A DNA stretch of 40,755 nt from Oscillospiraceae bacterium (GCA_022509025.1 JAFLUB010000023.1:1-40755); one strand, 5' to 3'. Numbered from the stretch's first letter, positions 19,225 through 27,398 are shown. Numbers and translations: made by a program. The notes: generated from the sequence alone by a model not told the origin.

Positions 19225-19265
19225 AAGAGCGTTCTGTTTCAATCGAAACAGCGCGTTCTTTTTTA
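19225..19265 (+). terminator. Intrinsic terminator after the lipoprotein gene
   Basis: A stem of about 14 bp (CTGTTTC and GAAACAG at the tip around AATC, AGAGCG and CGTTCT below with small bulges) is followed by six T residues. Confidence 0.85.
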
Positions 19266-19296
19266 TATAAAAAAAATATCATAATTTTTTTCGGAC

Positions 19297-19325
19297 ACAT
19301 ATTAAATGAAAAAGCGCATATACAT
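19297..19325 (+). promoter_or_regulatory. Possible sigma-E-type promoter of spoIVA
   Basis: ACATATT (19297-19303) and CATATACAT (19317-19325) loosely match the sigma-E -35 and -10 elements, with 13 bases between. spoIVA is a known mother-cell sigma-E gene, which raises the prior. The region is AT-rich, so a chance match is possible. Confidence 0.3.
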
Positions 19326-19362
19326 ATAACATATATTTTGGACAAAAGGAGGAAATGTAAAA

Positions 19363-20841
19363 GTGGAGGAGTATAATATTTACAATGATATAGCGCAGAG
19401 GAGTCAGGGGGATGTGTATATAGGCGTGGTAGGACCTGTCAGAACGGGTAAATCAACTTTTATAAAAAAGTTTATGGATTTGCTGGTGATACCGAATATT
19501 GAAAATGTGTATCAGGCGGAACGCGCGCGGGACGAATTGCCGCAGTCGGCGGCGGGCAGGACGATTATGACCACCGAACCGAAGTTTATACCGAATGAGG
19601 CTGTTGAAATCTCACTGGGAGATAACGCTCATCTGAGAGTACGAATGATAGACTGCGTGGGATATATTGTTGACAGCTCTCTGGGATATGTTGAGGAGGG
19701 CGAGCCGAGAATGGTGACGACACCGTGGTTTGAAGAACCGATTGCTTTTAACGAGGCCGCGGAGATAGGAACAAGGAAGGTTATAACCGAGCACAGCACA
19801 ATAGGACTTGTAGTCACTACGGACGGCACTATCACGGATATTAACAGAGAGGACTACGTTGAGGCGGAAAATAAGGTTATAAGTGAATTGAAGTCAATAA
19901 ACAAGCCGTTTATAGTGCTCCTGAACTCCACCAATCCGCGTTCACAGACGGCGCAGAGTCTTAAAAATGAGCTTGGCGCACGCCACGGAGTTCCGGTTAT
20001 CGCAGTGGACTGCGAGGCACTCACCGCATCGGATATACACGATATTATTGAAACGGTGCTGTTTGAATTTCCTCTCCGTGAAATCAATATCAGGATTCCC
20101 GACTGGATAGGAGACCTTGATAACGAGCATTGGCTGAAACAGGATATATACGGAGCTGTTATGGATAATATCAACGGCGTGAACCGTATACGCAACGTAA
20201 GAGACCTTTCAGGCGGCATAGACAGTCTTGAGTTTATAAAACGCGCATATATAGAAAGCATGGATTTAGGCAGCGGTAATGTGAAAATGTGCATAGAGCT
20301 TCCCCAGCCGCTTTTCTACAGGGTGCTTGGCGAAACTTCGGGCTTTGAGATAGACAGCGAGCATCAGCTTATGACGCTGATGGAAGAGCTTGCTTCCATA
20401 AAAGAGGAGTATGACAAGGTCGCGTTCGCGCTGCATGAGGTTATGGAAAAAGGCTATGGAATTGTGTCTCCGTCAACTGAGGAGCTGTCATTGAACGAAC
20501 CGAAAATAGTTAAGCAGGGCGGTAAGTTCGGGGTTAAATTAAAGGCATCCGCTCCGAGCATACATATGATACGCGCTGACATTGAAACAGAGGTAAGTCC
20601 TATTGTCGGCACAGAAAAACAGTCGGAGGAGCTTGTGCATTATCTGTTGTCTGAATTTGAAAGTGATCCCACAAAGATATGGCAGTCGAATATATTCGGT
20701 AAGTCTTTATATGAACTGGTTAACGAAGGACTGCATAATAAGCTGTCGCGTATGCCAGAGTCGGCAAGAATGAAACTCAGAGAAACATTGCAGCGGATTA
20801 TAAACGACGGCAGTAACGGACTTATTTGTATTATTCTATAG
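19363..20841 (+). CDS. spoIVA: Stage IV sporulation protein A (spore coat ATPase)
   Basis: Builds the basement layer of the spore coat: it polymerises around the forespore using ATP hydrolysis. The 492-residue protein matches the family throughout. It has MEEYNIYNDIAQRSQGDVYI at the N-terminus, a P-loop GPVRTGKST near residue 24, and the conserved DELPQSAAGRTIMTTEPKF segment. DCVGYIVDSSLGY follows in the nucleotide-binding domain. The start is GTG with AAAGGAGG 10 bases upstream, a very strong site. Its presence marks the organism as an endospore former. Only 9 bases separate it from the following lipoprotein gene, so the two are probably co-transcribed. Confidence 0.97.
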   Translation: MEEYNIYNDIAQRSQGDVYIGVVGPVRTGKSTFIKKFMDLLVIPNIENVYQAERARDELPQSAAGRTIMTTEPKFIPNEAVEISLGDNAHLRVRMIDCVGYIVDSSLGYVEEGEPRMVTTPWFEEPIAFNEAAEIGTRKVITEHSTIGLVVTTDGTITDINREDYVEAENKVISELKSINKPFIVLLNSTNPRSQTAQSLKNELGARHGVPVIAVDCEALTASDIHDIIETVLFEFPLREINIRIPDWIGDLDNEHWLKQDIYGAVMDNINGVNRIRNVRDLSGGIDSLEFIKRAYIESMDLGSGNVKMCIELPQPLFYRVLGETSGFEIDSEHQLMTLMEELASIKEEYDKVAFALHEVMEKGYGIVSPSTEELSLNEPKIVKQGGKFGVKLKASAPSIHMIRADIETEVSPIVGTEKQSEELVHYLLSEFESDPTKIWQSNIFGKSLYELVNEGLHNKLSRMPESARMKLRETLQRIINDGSNGLICIIL

Positions 20842-20850
20842 GCGGAGGGT

Positions 20851-21552
20851 ATGATGAGACGTTTGCTTGTTTTTACAGTTATGGCGCTGTGTCTTAGCGG
20901 GTGCAGTATAAACAGGGTACATACTGAAAAAACCATAAAGGAGTACGAAACGGATTATTCAAGCGTCTACGCGGAAACGATACAATTTTCGGGGATTTCA
21001 GACAAAGAATTTGAGAACGCTCTGAACGGAGAAATTGAGCAGGCTGTCGAGAGTGAACTGGTAGCTTTCGACAGTCAGGCTTCAGAGAGCAGCGATAATG
21101 TACGAATGGGGAATAAATGCGTGATGGAGATTGACTGGGAAGAGGAATATAATAAAAATGATTTTATAAGCGTTGTTGAAGAAAAGTATGTATATACGGG
21201 CGGCGCGCACGGCAGCACTGTGCGAATACCGAAAAACATCGACCTTTCCGAATTGAAAGAGGTAAAGCTTAGTGATTTATTTGCGGATGATGGATATGTA
21301 AATACTCTGAATCGTATGATAAATGAGCTTATGACAGAACATAGCGACGAATACAAGGACCTGTGGGCGAAGCCTGAGATACAGGACAGACATCAGACGG
21401 ATTTTTATATAGATGATGATAAGCTTGTGATATTTTTCCAGCCGTATGAGCTGTCGTATTACGCGCGCGGCTTTGTTGAATTCCCACTGTCGCTTACTGA
21501 GCTCAGCGGTTATATGAAAGAAGAATACAGAAGATTGGGGATGCCCAATTAA
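20851..21552 (+). CDS. Lipoprotein with DUF4163/DUF3298-like domains
   Basis: A 233-residue exported lipoprotein (lipobox LSGC). The mature part resembles the extracellular DUF4163-DUF3298 unit of RsiV and PdaC. It has an N-terminal Y...I.F.GI segment, then EKYVYTGGAHGSTVR, LSDLFADDGYVNTLNRMIN, and FYIDDDKLVIFFQPYEL near the end. In RsiV this unit binds lysozyme; here there is no anti-sigma domain or deacetylase, so the role is unknown. Start codons at 20851 and 20854 are both possible behind GGCGGAGGG; 20854 has the better spacing. Position after spoIVA suggests co-expression during sporulation. Confidence 0.82.
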   Translation: MMRRLLVFTVMALCLSGCSINRVHTEKTIKEYETDYSSVYAETIQFSGISDKEFENALNGEIEQAVESELVAFDSQASESSDNVRMGNKCVMEIDWEEEYNKNDFISVVEEKYVYTGGAHGSTVRIPKNIDLSELKEVKLSDLFADDGYVNTLNRMINELMTEHSDEYKDLWAKPEIQDRHQTDFYIDDDKLVIFFQPYELSYYARGFVEFPLSLTELSGYMKEEYRRLGMPN

Positions 21553-21571
21553 GAAGCAGTCTCAATGGGCT

Positions 21572-21730
21572 GATTGGATTTAGATGCTCAACGAAGAAAC
21601 TCACCCGACGGCGTATCGTAACGGTTTTGCTTTTAGCAAAACTCGCCTGTGGCGATTATCTGGCTATAAGCCGATAGCGTGCAGGGTACTCCGAGAGGTG
21701 AGTTTTGTTCGTAGTTTAAAGGCTTTTTTC
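21572..21730 (+). ncRNA. Candidate structured RNA of about 160 nt (family not recognised)
   Basis: AAACTCACC (21597-21605) pairs with GGTGAGTTT (21697-21705), and the helix continues outward with interruptions (GAAG/GTTC, TTTA/TAAA). A six-T run follows immediately, typical of a closing-stem terminator. Inside are two hairpins: GTTTTGC-TTTTA-GCAAAAC (21624-21642) within a GGCG/CGCC stem, and TATC-T-GGCT-ATA-AGCC-GATA (21657-21676). Overall it is a three-way junction. The size fits a 6S-like or riboswitch-like RNA, but no known consensus was recognised and no promoter was found. It could be the 3' UTR of the lipoprotein gene. Confidence 0.45.
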
Positions 21731-21740
21731 TGATATATGT

Positions 21741-21776
21741 ATGCCTTTAAACGTTCTGCGCTAAATCGGGCAGTCC
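21741..21776 (-). repeat. Dispersed repeat, copy 1 of 2
   Basis: On the minus strand this contains ATTTAGCGCAGAAC, then a TTAAAGGCAT-like end. The same segment, with few changes, occurs on the plus strand at 40531-40560. Part of it (GCCTTTAAAC, 21743-21752) is also the exact inverse of GTTTAAAGGC at 21714-21723. Confidence 0.6.
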
Positions 21777-21785
21777 ATTTTTGTG

Positions 21786-21812
21786 TAAAAAAACACCGCC
21801 CTTTGGGCGGCG
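21786..21812 (-). terminator. Minus-strand intrinsic terminator
   Basis: On the minus strand, CCGCCC-AAA-GGGCGG is followed by TG and seven T residues. It would back up the htrA terminator and shield the candidate RNA from htrA read-through. Confidence 0.85.
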
Positions 21813-21825
21813 CTAAAAACAAATA

Positions 21826-21949
21826 CATTTGGGGAGTAAATGTTTTATAGGGGGGGTATCACAACTATAAAAGATGTAACTATAGCAACAAATATCTTTG
21901 ATATTTGATAGCTTCGGGGGGACCCTTGCCTTTTGGGGAAAGGCAAGGG
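21826..21949. repeat. Run of four consecutive hairpins behind htrA
   Basis: In order: CATTT/AAATG (21826-21842), TTTTATAG/CTATAAAA (21843-21872, with a seven-G run in the loop), CAAATATC-TTT-GATATTTG (21889-21907), and CCCTTGCCTTT/AAAGGCAAGGG (21923-21949). With the two flanking terminators this makes six hairpins in 200 bases. No reading frame explains the stretch between 21553 and 22013. Confidence 0.7.
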
Positions 21950-21954
21950 CATAT

Positions 21955-21992
21955 GAAAAAAAGGATGGTATCGGCTGTATTATACAGCCATC
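21955..21992 (-). terminator. Intrinsic terminator of htrA
   Basis: On the minus strand GGCTGTA-TAA-TACAGCC sits inside a GATGG/CCATC outer pairing, followed by a run of seven T residues. Confidence 0.75.
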
Positions 21993-22013
21993 AATTAAAA
22001 CTGAATTTCTTAA

Positions 22014-23252
22014 TTATTTATTACCCGAATCTTCCATAAGACGAACCTGAATTTCCATTGTTTCGCCGTCACGGAGTATCTTGAATGTCAGGTAGTCTCC
22101 TGCCTTTTTCTTGTCACGGATATTGTTAACTTCCTCTGTGGAAGATACTTTCTGACCGTCCACCTCTAAAATCATATCATAGGGCTTGAGTCCTGCTTCT
22201 TCAGCGCCGCTGCCTTCACTCACGCTGCTGATAAAGAGACCGTATCCGGTGTCACGTATCTGAATACCAACGAGAGGTCTGCCTGTGACATATCCTGATG
22301 ACATTAAATCGTCAATAATCGGCTTTGCCTCTGAGATAGCTATTGCAAATCCCATTCCTTCAACACCTGATGATGACAGCTTAACAGAGTTAATACCTAT
22401 GATTTCGCCATATTGGTTTATCAGCGCTCCGCCGGAGTTTCCGGAGTTTATCGCCGCATCAGTCTGAATAAGGTTATAAGTTCTGTTTTCTATTGTCATT
22501 GTTCTGTTGAGTGCGCTTATAATTCCGGCAGTAACGCTTCCGGAGAATTCCTGTCCCATAGGGTTGCCTATTGCGACAGCAAGCTCGCCGACCTGAACTG
22601 CTGTTGAATCGCCGAGGGTCGCGGCAGTAAGTTCAGTTTTGCCCGGGTCAATCTTCAGAACGGCAAGGTCTGTTTTTGTATCCTGCCCAACGAGCTTAGC
22701 GGAAAATTCTTCACCGGTATTTAATATTACCGAAATTTCCGATGCTCCGTCAATAACGTGCTGATTGGTTACTATATATCCGTCTTTCTGGAATACAATA
22801 CCTGAGCCGCTGCCCTGTTCAACCGTTTCGCCGCTTCCTGACGGATCGTTTGAGTAGTAATAATATCTTCCGGTGAACGGGTCATAGAATCTCTGCTTTA
22901 TTGTTGCTTTATTTATCACTCCCACAACGCTCGGACCAACCTGTTGAGCTATTTCGGGAACTGTCAGAATTCTTTTGCCGCTTCTGTATGCCGCAAGCTG
23001 TGTGCTGTTGTCATTTGGTGAATTATTCTGCTGTTGTTGAGTAATTGTGCTTGAATCGGCCGGCATATGCATGGTCTGGCGGGCATTCTTCATTGCAAAG
23101 TACATTCCCGTACCGAAAACTCCTGCCGTAAATATACTTGCCGCCAGCGCGGAACAAATTGCCGTAAGCCATACTTTAGGCTTCTTAGCTTTTTTCGGTT
23201 TCTGATTGTAAATAATCAAGTCAGTTGATTCTGTGTAAGGATATCTTTTCAT
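22014..23252 (-). CDS. htrA: HtrA/DegP-like membrane-anchored serine protease with PDZ domain
   Basis: Degrades or refolds misfolded proteins at the outer face of the membrane. The 412-residue protein has a short basic cytoplasmic N-terminus, one membrane helix (about 30-52) and a low-complexity Gln/Asn linker. The trypsin-like domain has the full triad: His in VTNQHVI (about residue 162), Asp in KTDLAVLKID (about 191), and Ser in NSGNSGGAL (about 271). A single C-terminal PDZ domain (RPLVGIQIRDTGYGLFISSV onward) completes the family layout. The start has TTGGAGG upstream. It is transcribed divergently from polA and ends in a strong terminator. No clear CtsR- or CssR-type site was identified. 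Confidence 0.95.
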   Translation of the reverse strand: MKRYPYTESTDLIIYNQKPKKAKKPKVWLTAICSALAASIFTAGVFGTGMYFAMKNARQTMHMPADSSTITQQQQNNSPNDNSTQLAAYRSGKRILTVPEIAQQVGPSVVGVINKATIKQRFYDPFTGRYYYYSNDPSGSGETVEQGSGSGIVFQKDGYIVTNQHVIDGASEISVILNTGEEFSAKLVGQDTKTDLAVLKIDPGKTELTAATLGDSTAVQVGELAVAIGNPMGQEFSGSVTAGIISALNRTMTIENRTYNLIQTDAAINSGNSGGALINQYGEIIGINSVKLSSSGVEGMGFAIAISEAKPIIDDLMSSGYVTGRPLVGIQIRDTGYGLFISSVSEGSGAEEAGLKPYDMILEVDGQKVSSTEEVNNIRDKKKAGDYLTFKILRDGETMEIQVRLMEDSGNK

Positions 23253-23413
23253 TTTTTCAAGCCTCCAATATAAGTATTGTCAAAATCACCTTAATTAATA
23301 CTTGTTACAGCATTTCCTGTACTTTGATTATATAATATAGCATACTTTTGACATTGGTATGAATTAAATGTAAATAGAAATCATATATTTTATGAATAAA
23401 TTGTTAACAAGTA

Positions 23414-23442
23414 TTGACAAGTGTCTATAATAAGAATAAAAT
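23414..23442 (+). promoter_or_regulatory. Sigma-A promoter of polA
   Basis: TTGACA (23414-23419) and TAAAAT (23437-23442) are 17 bases apart. The start would be near 23449, giving a structured leader of about 165 nt before polA. Confidence 0.85.
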
Positions 23443-23454
23443 ATAAACATATAA

Positions 23455-23477
23455 TTGCAAATGCAAATTATTTGCAA
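23455..23477. promoter_or_regulatory. Candidate Fur-family operator between htrA and polA
   Basis: TGCAAAT-T-ATTTGCA (23462-23476) is a perfect 7-1-7 palindrome, the geometry of Fur/Zur/PerR boxes. A further TTGCAAAT half-site lies directly upstream. It is just downstream of the polA -10 box. A zur-like gene lies in the same window, and its leader carries a related GCAAAT-GCA-ATTTGC palindrome (29194-29208). The half-site differs from known B. subtilis boxes, so assignment is inference. Confidence 0.35.
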
Positions 23478-23597
23478 TTAACGGGAAGAATGAGCGGCGC
23501 ATCTCACCCTTTTTCGGGACTTGAAGTATCAATATACGTCAGCGTCCCTCAAAAGAGCAATCTGCTTGCGCATTTTCCACGTTATCAAGTGTGATAA
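23478..23597 (+). repeat. Structured repeat element, copy A (upstream of polA)
   Basis: This shares a core of about 95 bases (GGCGCATCTCACCCTTT ... TTTTCCACGTTAT) with copies upstream of znuC and zur. Nested stems: CTTTT/AAAAG (23509-23513, 23551-23555), GGGAC/GTCCC (23516-23520, 23544-23548) and GTAT/ATAC (23526-23529, 23534-23537, loop CAAT). A TTATCA-AGTG-TGATAA hairpin (23582-23597) lies just before the polA ribosome site. The GGGAC/GTCCC pair is replaced by GGAAC/GTTCC in copy C, a compensatory change. The element is in the leader of polA. A 34-codon reading frame (23490-23594) also runs through it. Confidence 0.75.
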
Positions 23598-23613
23598 GAA
23601 GAAAGGAAAAAAC

Positions 23614-26229
23614 ATGAAAAAACTGCTTATTATTGACTCAAACAGTATTCTGAACAGAGCGTTTTACGGAGTGCGGTATCTGAGCGCGAAAGACGGTACG
23701 CCGACAAACGCTATATACGGATTTTTGAATATTCTTTTAAAGCTTATAAAGGAGCAGGAGCCGGATTATATATGCGCCGCGTTTGATGTGAAGGCTCCGA
23801 CCTTCCGTCATAAGCAGTATGAGGGATATAAGGCGCAGCGTAAGCCTATGCCGGAGGGCTTGGCGGTACAGATGCCGCTCATGAAGGAAGTTCTTGGCGC
23901 TATGGGTATAACAATCCTCGAAAAAGAGGGCTATGAGGCTGATGATATTATAGGAACTGTTGCAAGACTTTGTTCCCAGAGCGGCATCAGCTGTTTTATT
24001 GCCACGGGCGATAAGGATGATTTGCAGCTTGCTGACGATAAGACAAGGGTAATTCTGACTGTCACAAAATCAGGTTATAACGAAACAATTGTTTATGACG
24101 AAGATGCTGTAAAGGAGCGTTACCATGTAACGCCGAAGGAGTTTATTGACGTGAAGGCGCTTATGGGCGACCCGTCTGATAATATTCCGGGCGTTAAGGG
24201 CATAGGCGAAAAGACGGCAATGAGTCTTATCGAAAAATACCACAGCATAGAATATATATATGATAACATTGACGCAATAGACCTTAAGGGCGCAATGCTC
24301 CAAAAGCTTAAAGACGGACGCGATATGGCATTCATGTCAAAGGAGCTTGCCACTATAGATGTTCATACGCCTATTGAGTTTTCTGCGGAAGACTGCGTAT
24401 TTAACGGTTTTAATGAGAACGACGGGCTATATGATATTTTAAGACGTCTTGAACTTAACAGTATTATTAAGAAGCTTGACCTATCACCTGAGCAGGGCAG
24501 GGAAACAGCGCATGAGGATATTTTTGAAGGCTTTTCATATGCTGCGGCTGAAAATCTGTCTGCTATCACTGATAAAAAGCTTCCTTTAGTGTTAGATTTT
24601 AACGGTGACAGAATTTCTGCTATTGCCGCCGCGTCAGGTAAAAATGCGGTAGTGGTTTCGGGTGAGAATGCTGAAAAATGCGCAAAGGCAATCCTTGAAG
24701 ACAGCGGCATAGAAAAAATCCTTTTTGACGCGAAAGAAACTATTGTAAAGCTAAGCGGTAAGATTGAGATAAAGAATATGTCAGACGATACTGCGATTGC
24801 CGCATATCTCACAGACCCGGCAAGAAATGAATACACGATTGAGAGATTAACCGCTGATTATTTCGGTGTTGAAATTGAGAAGCCCGAGGCAAAGCAGCTT
24901 TCCCTGCTTGATGATGACGAAAGTGACAGAGGCGAGTATCTTGCCAAGTGCGCGGTTGCTCTCGGTTTGCTTAATGAGCGTATCAATAAAAAAATAGAAG
25001 AAAACGGACAGGAAAAACTCTACCGTGAAGTGGAGCTTCCGCTTGTTGAGGTGCTTGCGCATCTGGAAATAAACGGTTTCCTTGTGGACGATGCGCAGCT
25101 TAAGGAATTTTCAAAAAAGCTTGCGGCGAAGATTGACGCATTGACAAACGAGATTTATATGCTTGCCGGTGAGGAGTTTAATATCAATTCTCCGAAGCAG
25201 CTCGGCGTTATACTTTTTGAAAAGCTGAATCTTACGCCGGTTAAGAAAACGAAAACAGGCTATGCCACAAATGTTGATGTGCTTGAGAAGCTCAAGGATA
25301 AACATCCGATAATCGGTTTCCTGATGGAATACCGTCAGCTTACGAAGCTCAAAAGCACTTATTGTGACGGGCTTGCGGCTGTGATTAATCCCGAGACACA
25401 CCGTATACATTCCGTATTCACGCAGACCGTGACTGTTACAGGCAGACTGTCATCAACTGAGCCGAACTTGCAGAATATACCAACCCGCACGGAATTAGGA
25501 CGCGAGATACGCAAGATGTTTGTCGCAAGGGAAGGCTATGTGCTTGTGGACGCGGACTATTCGCAGATTGAACTCCGCGTACTCGCGCATATAGCTGATG
25601 ACGAGACTATGATAGAGGCATTCAAAAACGACGAGGATATCCATGCGGTTACAGCGTCGCAGGTACTCGGCATACCGCTTGATGAAGTGACAAAGGAACA
25701 GCGTTCAAGCGCGAAGGCGGTTAATTTCGGTATCGTCTACGGCATAGGAGAGTTTTCTCTGTCTCAGGATTTGAAAATTTCCGTAAAGGAAGCGAAAGCG
25801 TATATTGACGGATATCTTGAAAAATATCATGGCGTGCGTAATTATATGGAAAATATCAGAGAACAGGCGAAAAAGGACGGATACGTGAAAACCATGATGA
25901 ACAGGATACGCTATATTCCTGAGTTGAAATCACCGAATTATAATATACGTCAGTTCGGCGAGCGTGTCGCGCTCAATACACCCATACAGGGCAGCGCGGC
26001 GGATATCATAAAGCTTGCGATGGTAAGAACGGATAACAGACTTATAAGGGAAAATATGAAATCACGGCTTATTCTTCAGGTACACGACGAGCTGATTGTC
26101 GAGGCGCATGAGGATGAGGTGGAGCAGGTAAAGAAGATACTGCTTGAAGAAATGCAGGGCGCAATGGAGCTTCGTGTGCCGCTTAAGGTGGATATGTCGG
26201 TAGGCCATAGCTGGTATGATGCAAAGTAA
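23614..26229 (+). CDS. polA: DNA polymerase I
   Basis: Fills gaps and removes RNA primers in replication and repair. The 871-residue protein has an N-terminal 5'-3' exonuclease (about 1-290, LLIIDSNSILNRAFYGV with DDLQLADD further on). The middle 3'-5' exonuclease fold (about 300-465) lacks the catalytic DxE at its start, where LVLDFNGD is found, so proofreading is probably lost, as in Bacillus Pol I. The polymerase domain has motif A DADYSQIELR (about 645), motif B KAVNFGIVYG (about 701) and motif C QVHDE (about 822). The start at 23614 has AGAAAGG 7 bases upstream. The frame extends 31 codons further up through the repeat element, which is not conserved polymerase sequence. The stop codon lies inside a 10-bp hairpin. 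Confidence 0.97.
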   Translation: MKKLLIIDSNSILNRAFYGVRYLSAKDGTPTNAIYGFLNILLKLIKEQEPDYICAAFDVKAPTFRHKQYEGYKAQRKPMPEGLAVQMPLMKEVLGAMGITILEKEGYEADDIIGTVARLCSQSGISCFIATGDKDDLQLADDKTRVILTVTKSGYNETIVYDEDAVKERYHVTPKEFIDVKALMGDPSDNIPGVKGIGEKTAMSLIEKYHSIEYIYDNIDAIDLKGAMLQKLKDGRDMAFMSKELATIDVHTPIEFSAEDCVFNGFNENDGLYDILRRLELNSIIKKLDLSPEQGRETAHEDIFEGFSYAAAENLSAITDKKLPLVLDFNGDRISAIAAASGKNAVVVSGENAEKCAKAILEDSGIEKILFDAKETIVKLSGKIEIKNMSDDTAIAAYLTDPARNEYTIERLTADYFGVEIEKPEAKQLSLLDDDESDRGEYLAKCAVALGLLNERINKKIEENGQEKLYREVELPLVEVLAHLEINGFLVDDAQLKEFSKKLAAKIDALTNEIYMLAGEEFNINSPKQLGVILFEKLNLTPVKKTKTGYATNVDVLEKLKDKHPIIGFLMEYRQLTKLKSTYCDGLAAVINPETHRIHSVFTQTVTVTGRLSSTEPNLQNIPTRTELGREIRKMFVAREGYVLVDADYSQIELRVLAHIADDETMIEAFKNDEDIHAVTASQVLGIPLDEVTKEQRSSAKAVNFGIVYGIGEFSLSQDLKISVKEAKAYIDGYLEKYHGVRNYMENIREQAKKDGYVKTMMNRIRYIPELKSPNYNIRQFGERVALNTPIQGSAADIIKLAMVRTDNRLIRENMKSRLILQVHDELIVEAHEDEVEQVKKILLEEMQGAMELRVPLKVDMSVGHSWYDAK

Positions 26230-26523
26230 CTTTGCATAGCAAAGTTACGCAAGTATACGAGTCAAGCAAACGCATGGTCAAGCGACTTCACGAAGTGAAG
26301 TCGCGACACCATACGAGCGCACCGGTGTGACGTCATGAAGCGAAGCGGAATGACAAGGCAGCACAGCTGCCGCAACAAGGAGGCACACAGGCGAAGTATG
26401 GTCTGACCGGAGGTCAGCCAAAAGTATAAAGAATACTGATGTATATTCTTTGCGAAGCAAATCTGTTTGCCAGTTTGCGTCAATGCGAAGCATTGTGACG
26501 AAGTATACCGGCACGTAGTGCCG
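26226..26523. repeat. Array of about nine mini-hairpins, mostly with 3-nt loops, between polA and znuA
   Basis: Successive stems: GTAACTTTGC-ATA (26226-26248), GCGACTTCAC-GAA (26282-26304), GTCAT..ATGAC around GCGAAGC (26332-26354), GGCAGC-ACA (26357-26371), CTGACC-GGA (26403-26417). Then AAAGAATA/TATTCTTT (26428-26451), TTTGC-GAA (26449-26461), CGTCA/ATGC-GAA (26478-26500), and CGGCAC-GTA (26509-26523). Stem sequences differ, but the architecture repeats. Spacers repeatedly carry a GAAGTAT-like motif. No reading frame is credible in the 322-base gap. Confidence 0.85.
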
Positions 26524-26551
26524 AAGATATTGAAATGAAAGGAATCCATGC

Positions 26552-27394
26552 ATGAAAAAAATAATATTATTAATCACAGCATTATTTCTGCTTGCATCAT
26601 GCGCAAAATCGCATGAGCAGTCGGATAAATTACAGGTTTACACATCGTTCTATCCAATGTACGACTTCGCGCGCACGATAGGCGGCGATGACATTGACTT
26701 ATACAACATTGTCCCTGTCGGCACAGAGCCGCACGACTTTGAGCCTACGGCTGCGGATATGGCAAAGCTTAGTAAGGCTGATGTTTTCATATATAACGGA
26801 CGCGGAGTAGACGAATGGGCGGAGGATATCGCAAAAACTCTTCCGGATACGGTTTTTGTGATAAATACATCAGCGGCGCTTTCAACTTACTATGACGGCG
26901 ATCCGCACACGTGGCTGAGTCCGTTTTGTGCTGCTATGCAAGCAGAAAAGATTTGCAAATCACTTGAAACGGCAGATAGCCAAAACGCCGGGAAGTACCG
27001 TGAGCGCATGAACAGCTTATCATCTCAGCTTGATGAGCTTTACTGGGAATATTTCAATGCAGGTTTTGTGGGTATGAAATTATTCGTAACTCACGGTGCG
27101 TACAATGCGTTGTGCAAAGACTACGAAATGACACAGATAGCGCTTGAAGGCACAGCGGGCGAAAGTGACCCGTCACCCGCGCAGATGGCTGAGGTTGTCA
27201 ATCAGATTAAGGCTGATGGCGCGAAGTATATTTTCTACGACCCGCTTGAGGGTGACAAAACCGCTTCCGCCGCCGCTAAAGAGGCGGGGATAGAGACTCT
27301 GCCGCTCTATACATTTGAGGGCGACACTGAGAATAGAGACTACGTAACTGTTATGCGGTTTAATTTAGAGCAATTGAAAAAAGCTCGACAGTAA
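26552..27394 (+). CDS. znuA: Zinc/manganese ABC transporter substrate-binding lipoprotein
   Basis: The outer-face binding protein of a cluster A-I (ZnuA/TroA) metal importer. The 280-residue protein has a lipoprotein signal ending in LASC. Metal ligands expected in the family are present: GTEPHDFEP (His near residue 60), DPHTWLSP (His near 118), VTHGAYN (His near 181) and an acidic residue in YDPLEG (near 229). The His-rich loop seen in many ZnuA proteins is absent, so zinc and manganese cannot be told apart from this gene alone. The adjacent Zur/Fur-type regulator favours zinc. The start has AAAGG 9 bases upstream. The frame ends just 4 bases before the structured repeat that precedes znuC. 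Confidence 0.9.
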   Translation: MKKIILLITALFLLASCAKSHEQSDKLQVYTSFYPMYDFARTIGGDDIDLYNIVPVGTEPHDFEPTAADMAKLSKADVFIYNGRGVDEWAEDIAKTLPDTVFVINTSAALSTYYDGDPHTWLSPFCAAMQAEKICKSLETADSQNAGKYRERMNSLSSQLDELYWEYFNAGFVGMKLFVTHGAYNALCKDYEMTQIALEGTAGESDPSPAQMAEVVNQIKADGAKYIFYDPLEGDKTASAAAKEAGIETLPLYTFEGDTENRDYVTVMRFNLEQLKKARQ

Positions 27395-27398
27395 GGAG

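Noticed and set aside
19297..19325. Confident sigma-E promoter for spoIVA
   Set aside because: The match is loose in AT-rich DNA; kept only at low confidence.
21572..21730. 6S, SRP or RNase P RNA assignment
   Set aside because: None of the signature sequences of these RNAs could be matched by eye; left as unassigned.
23521..23613. N-terminal extension of PolA
   Set aside because: It is translated repeat element. The family begins at MKKLLIIDSN, and AGAAAGG precedes 23614.
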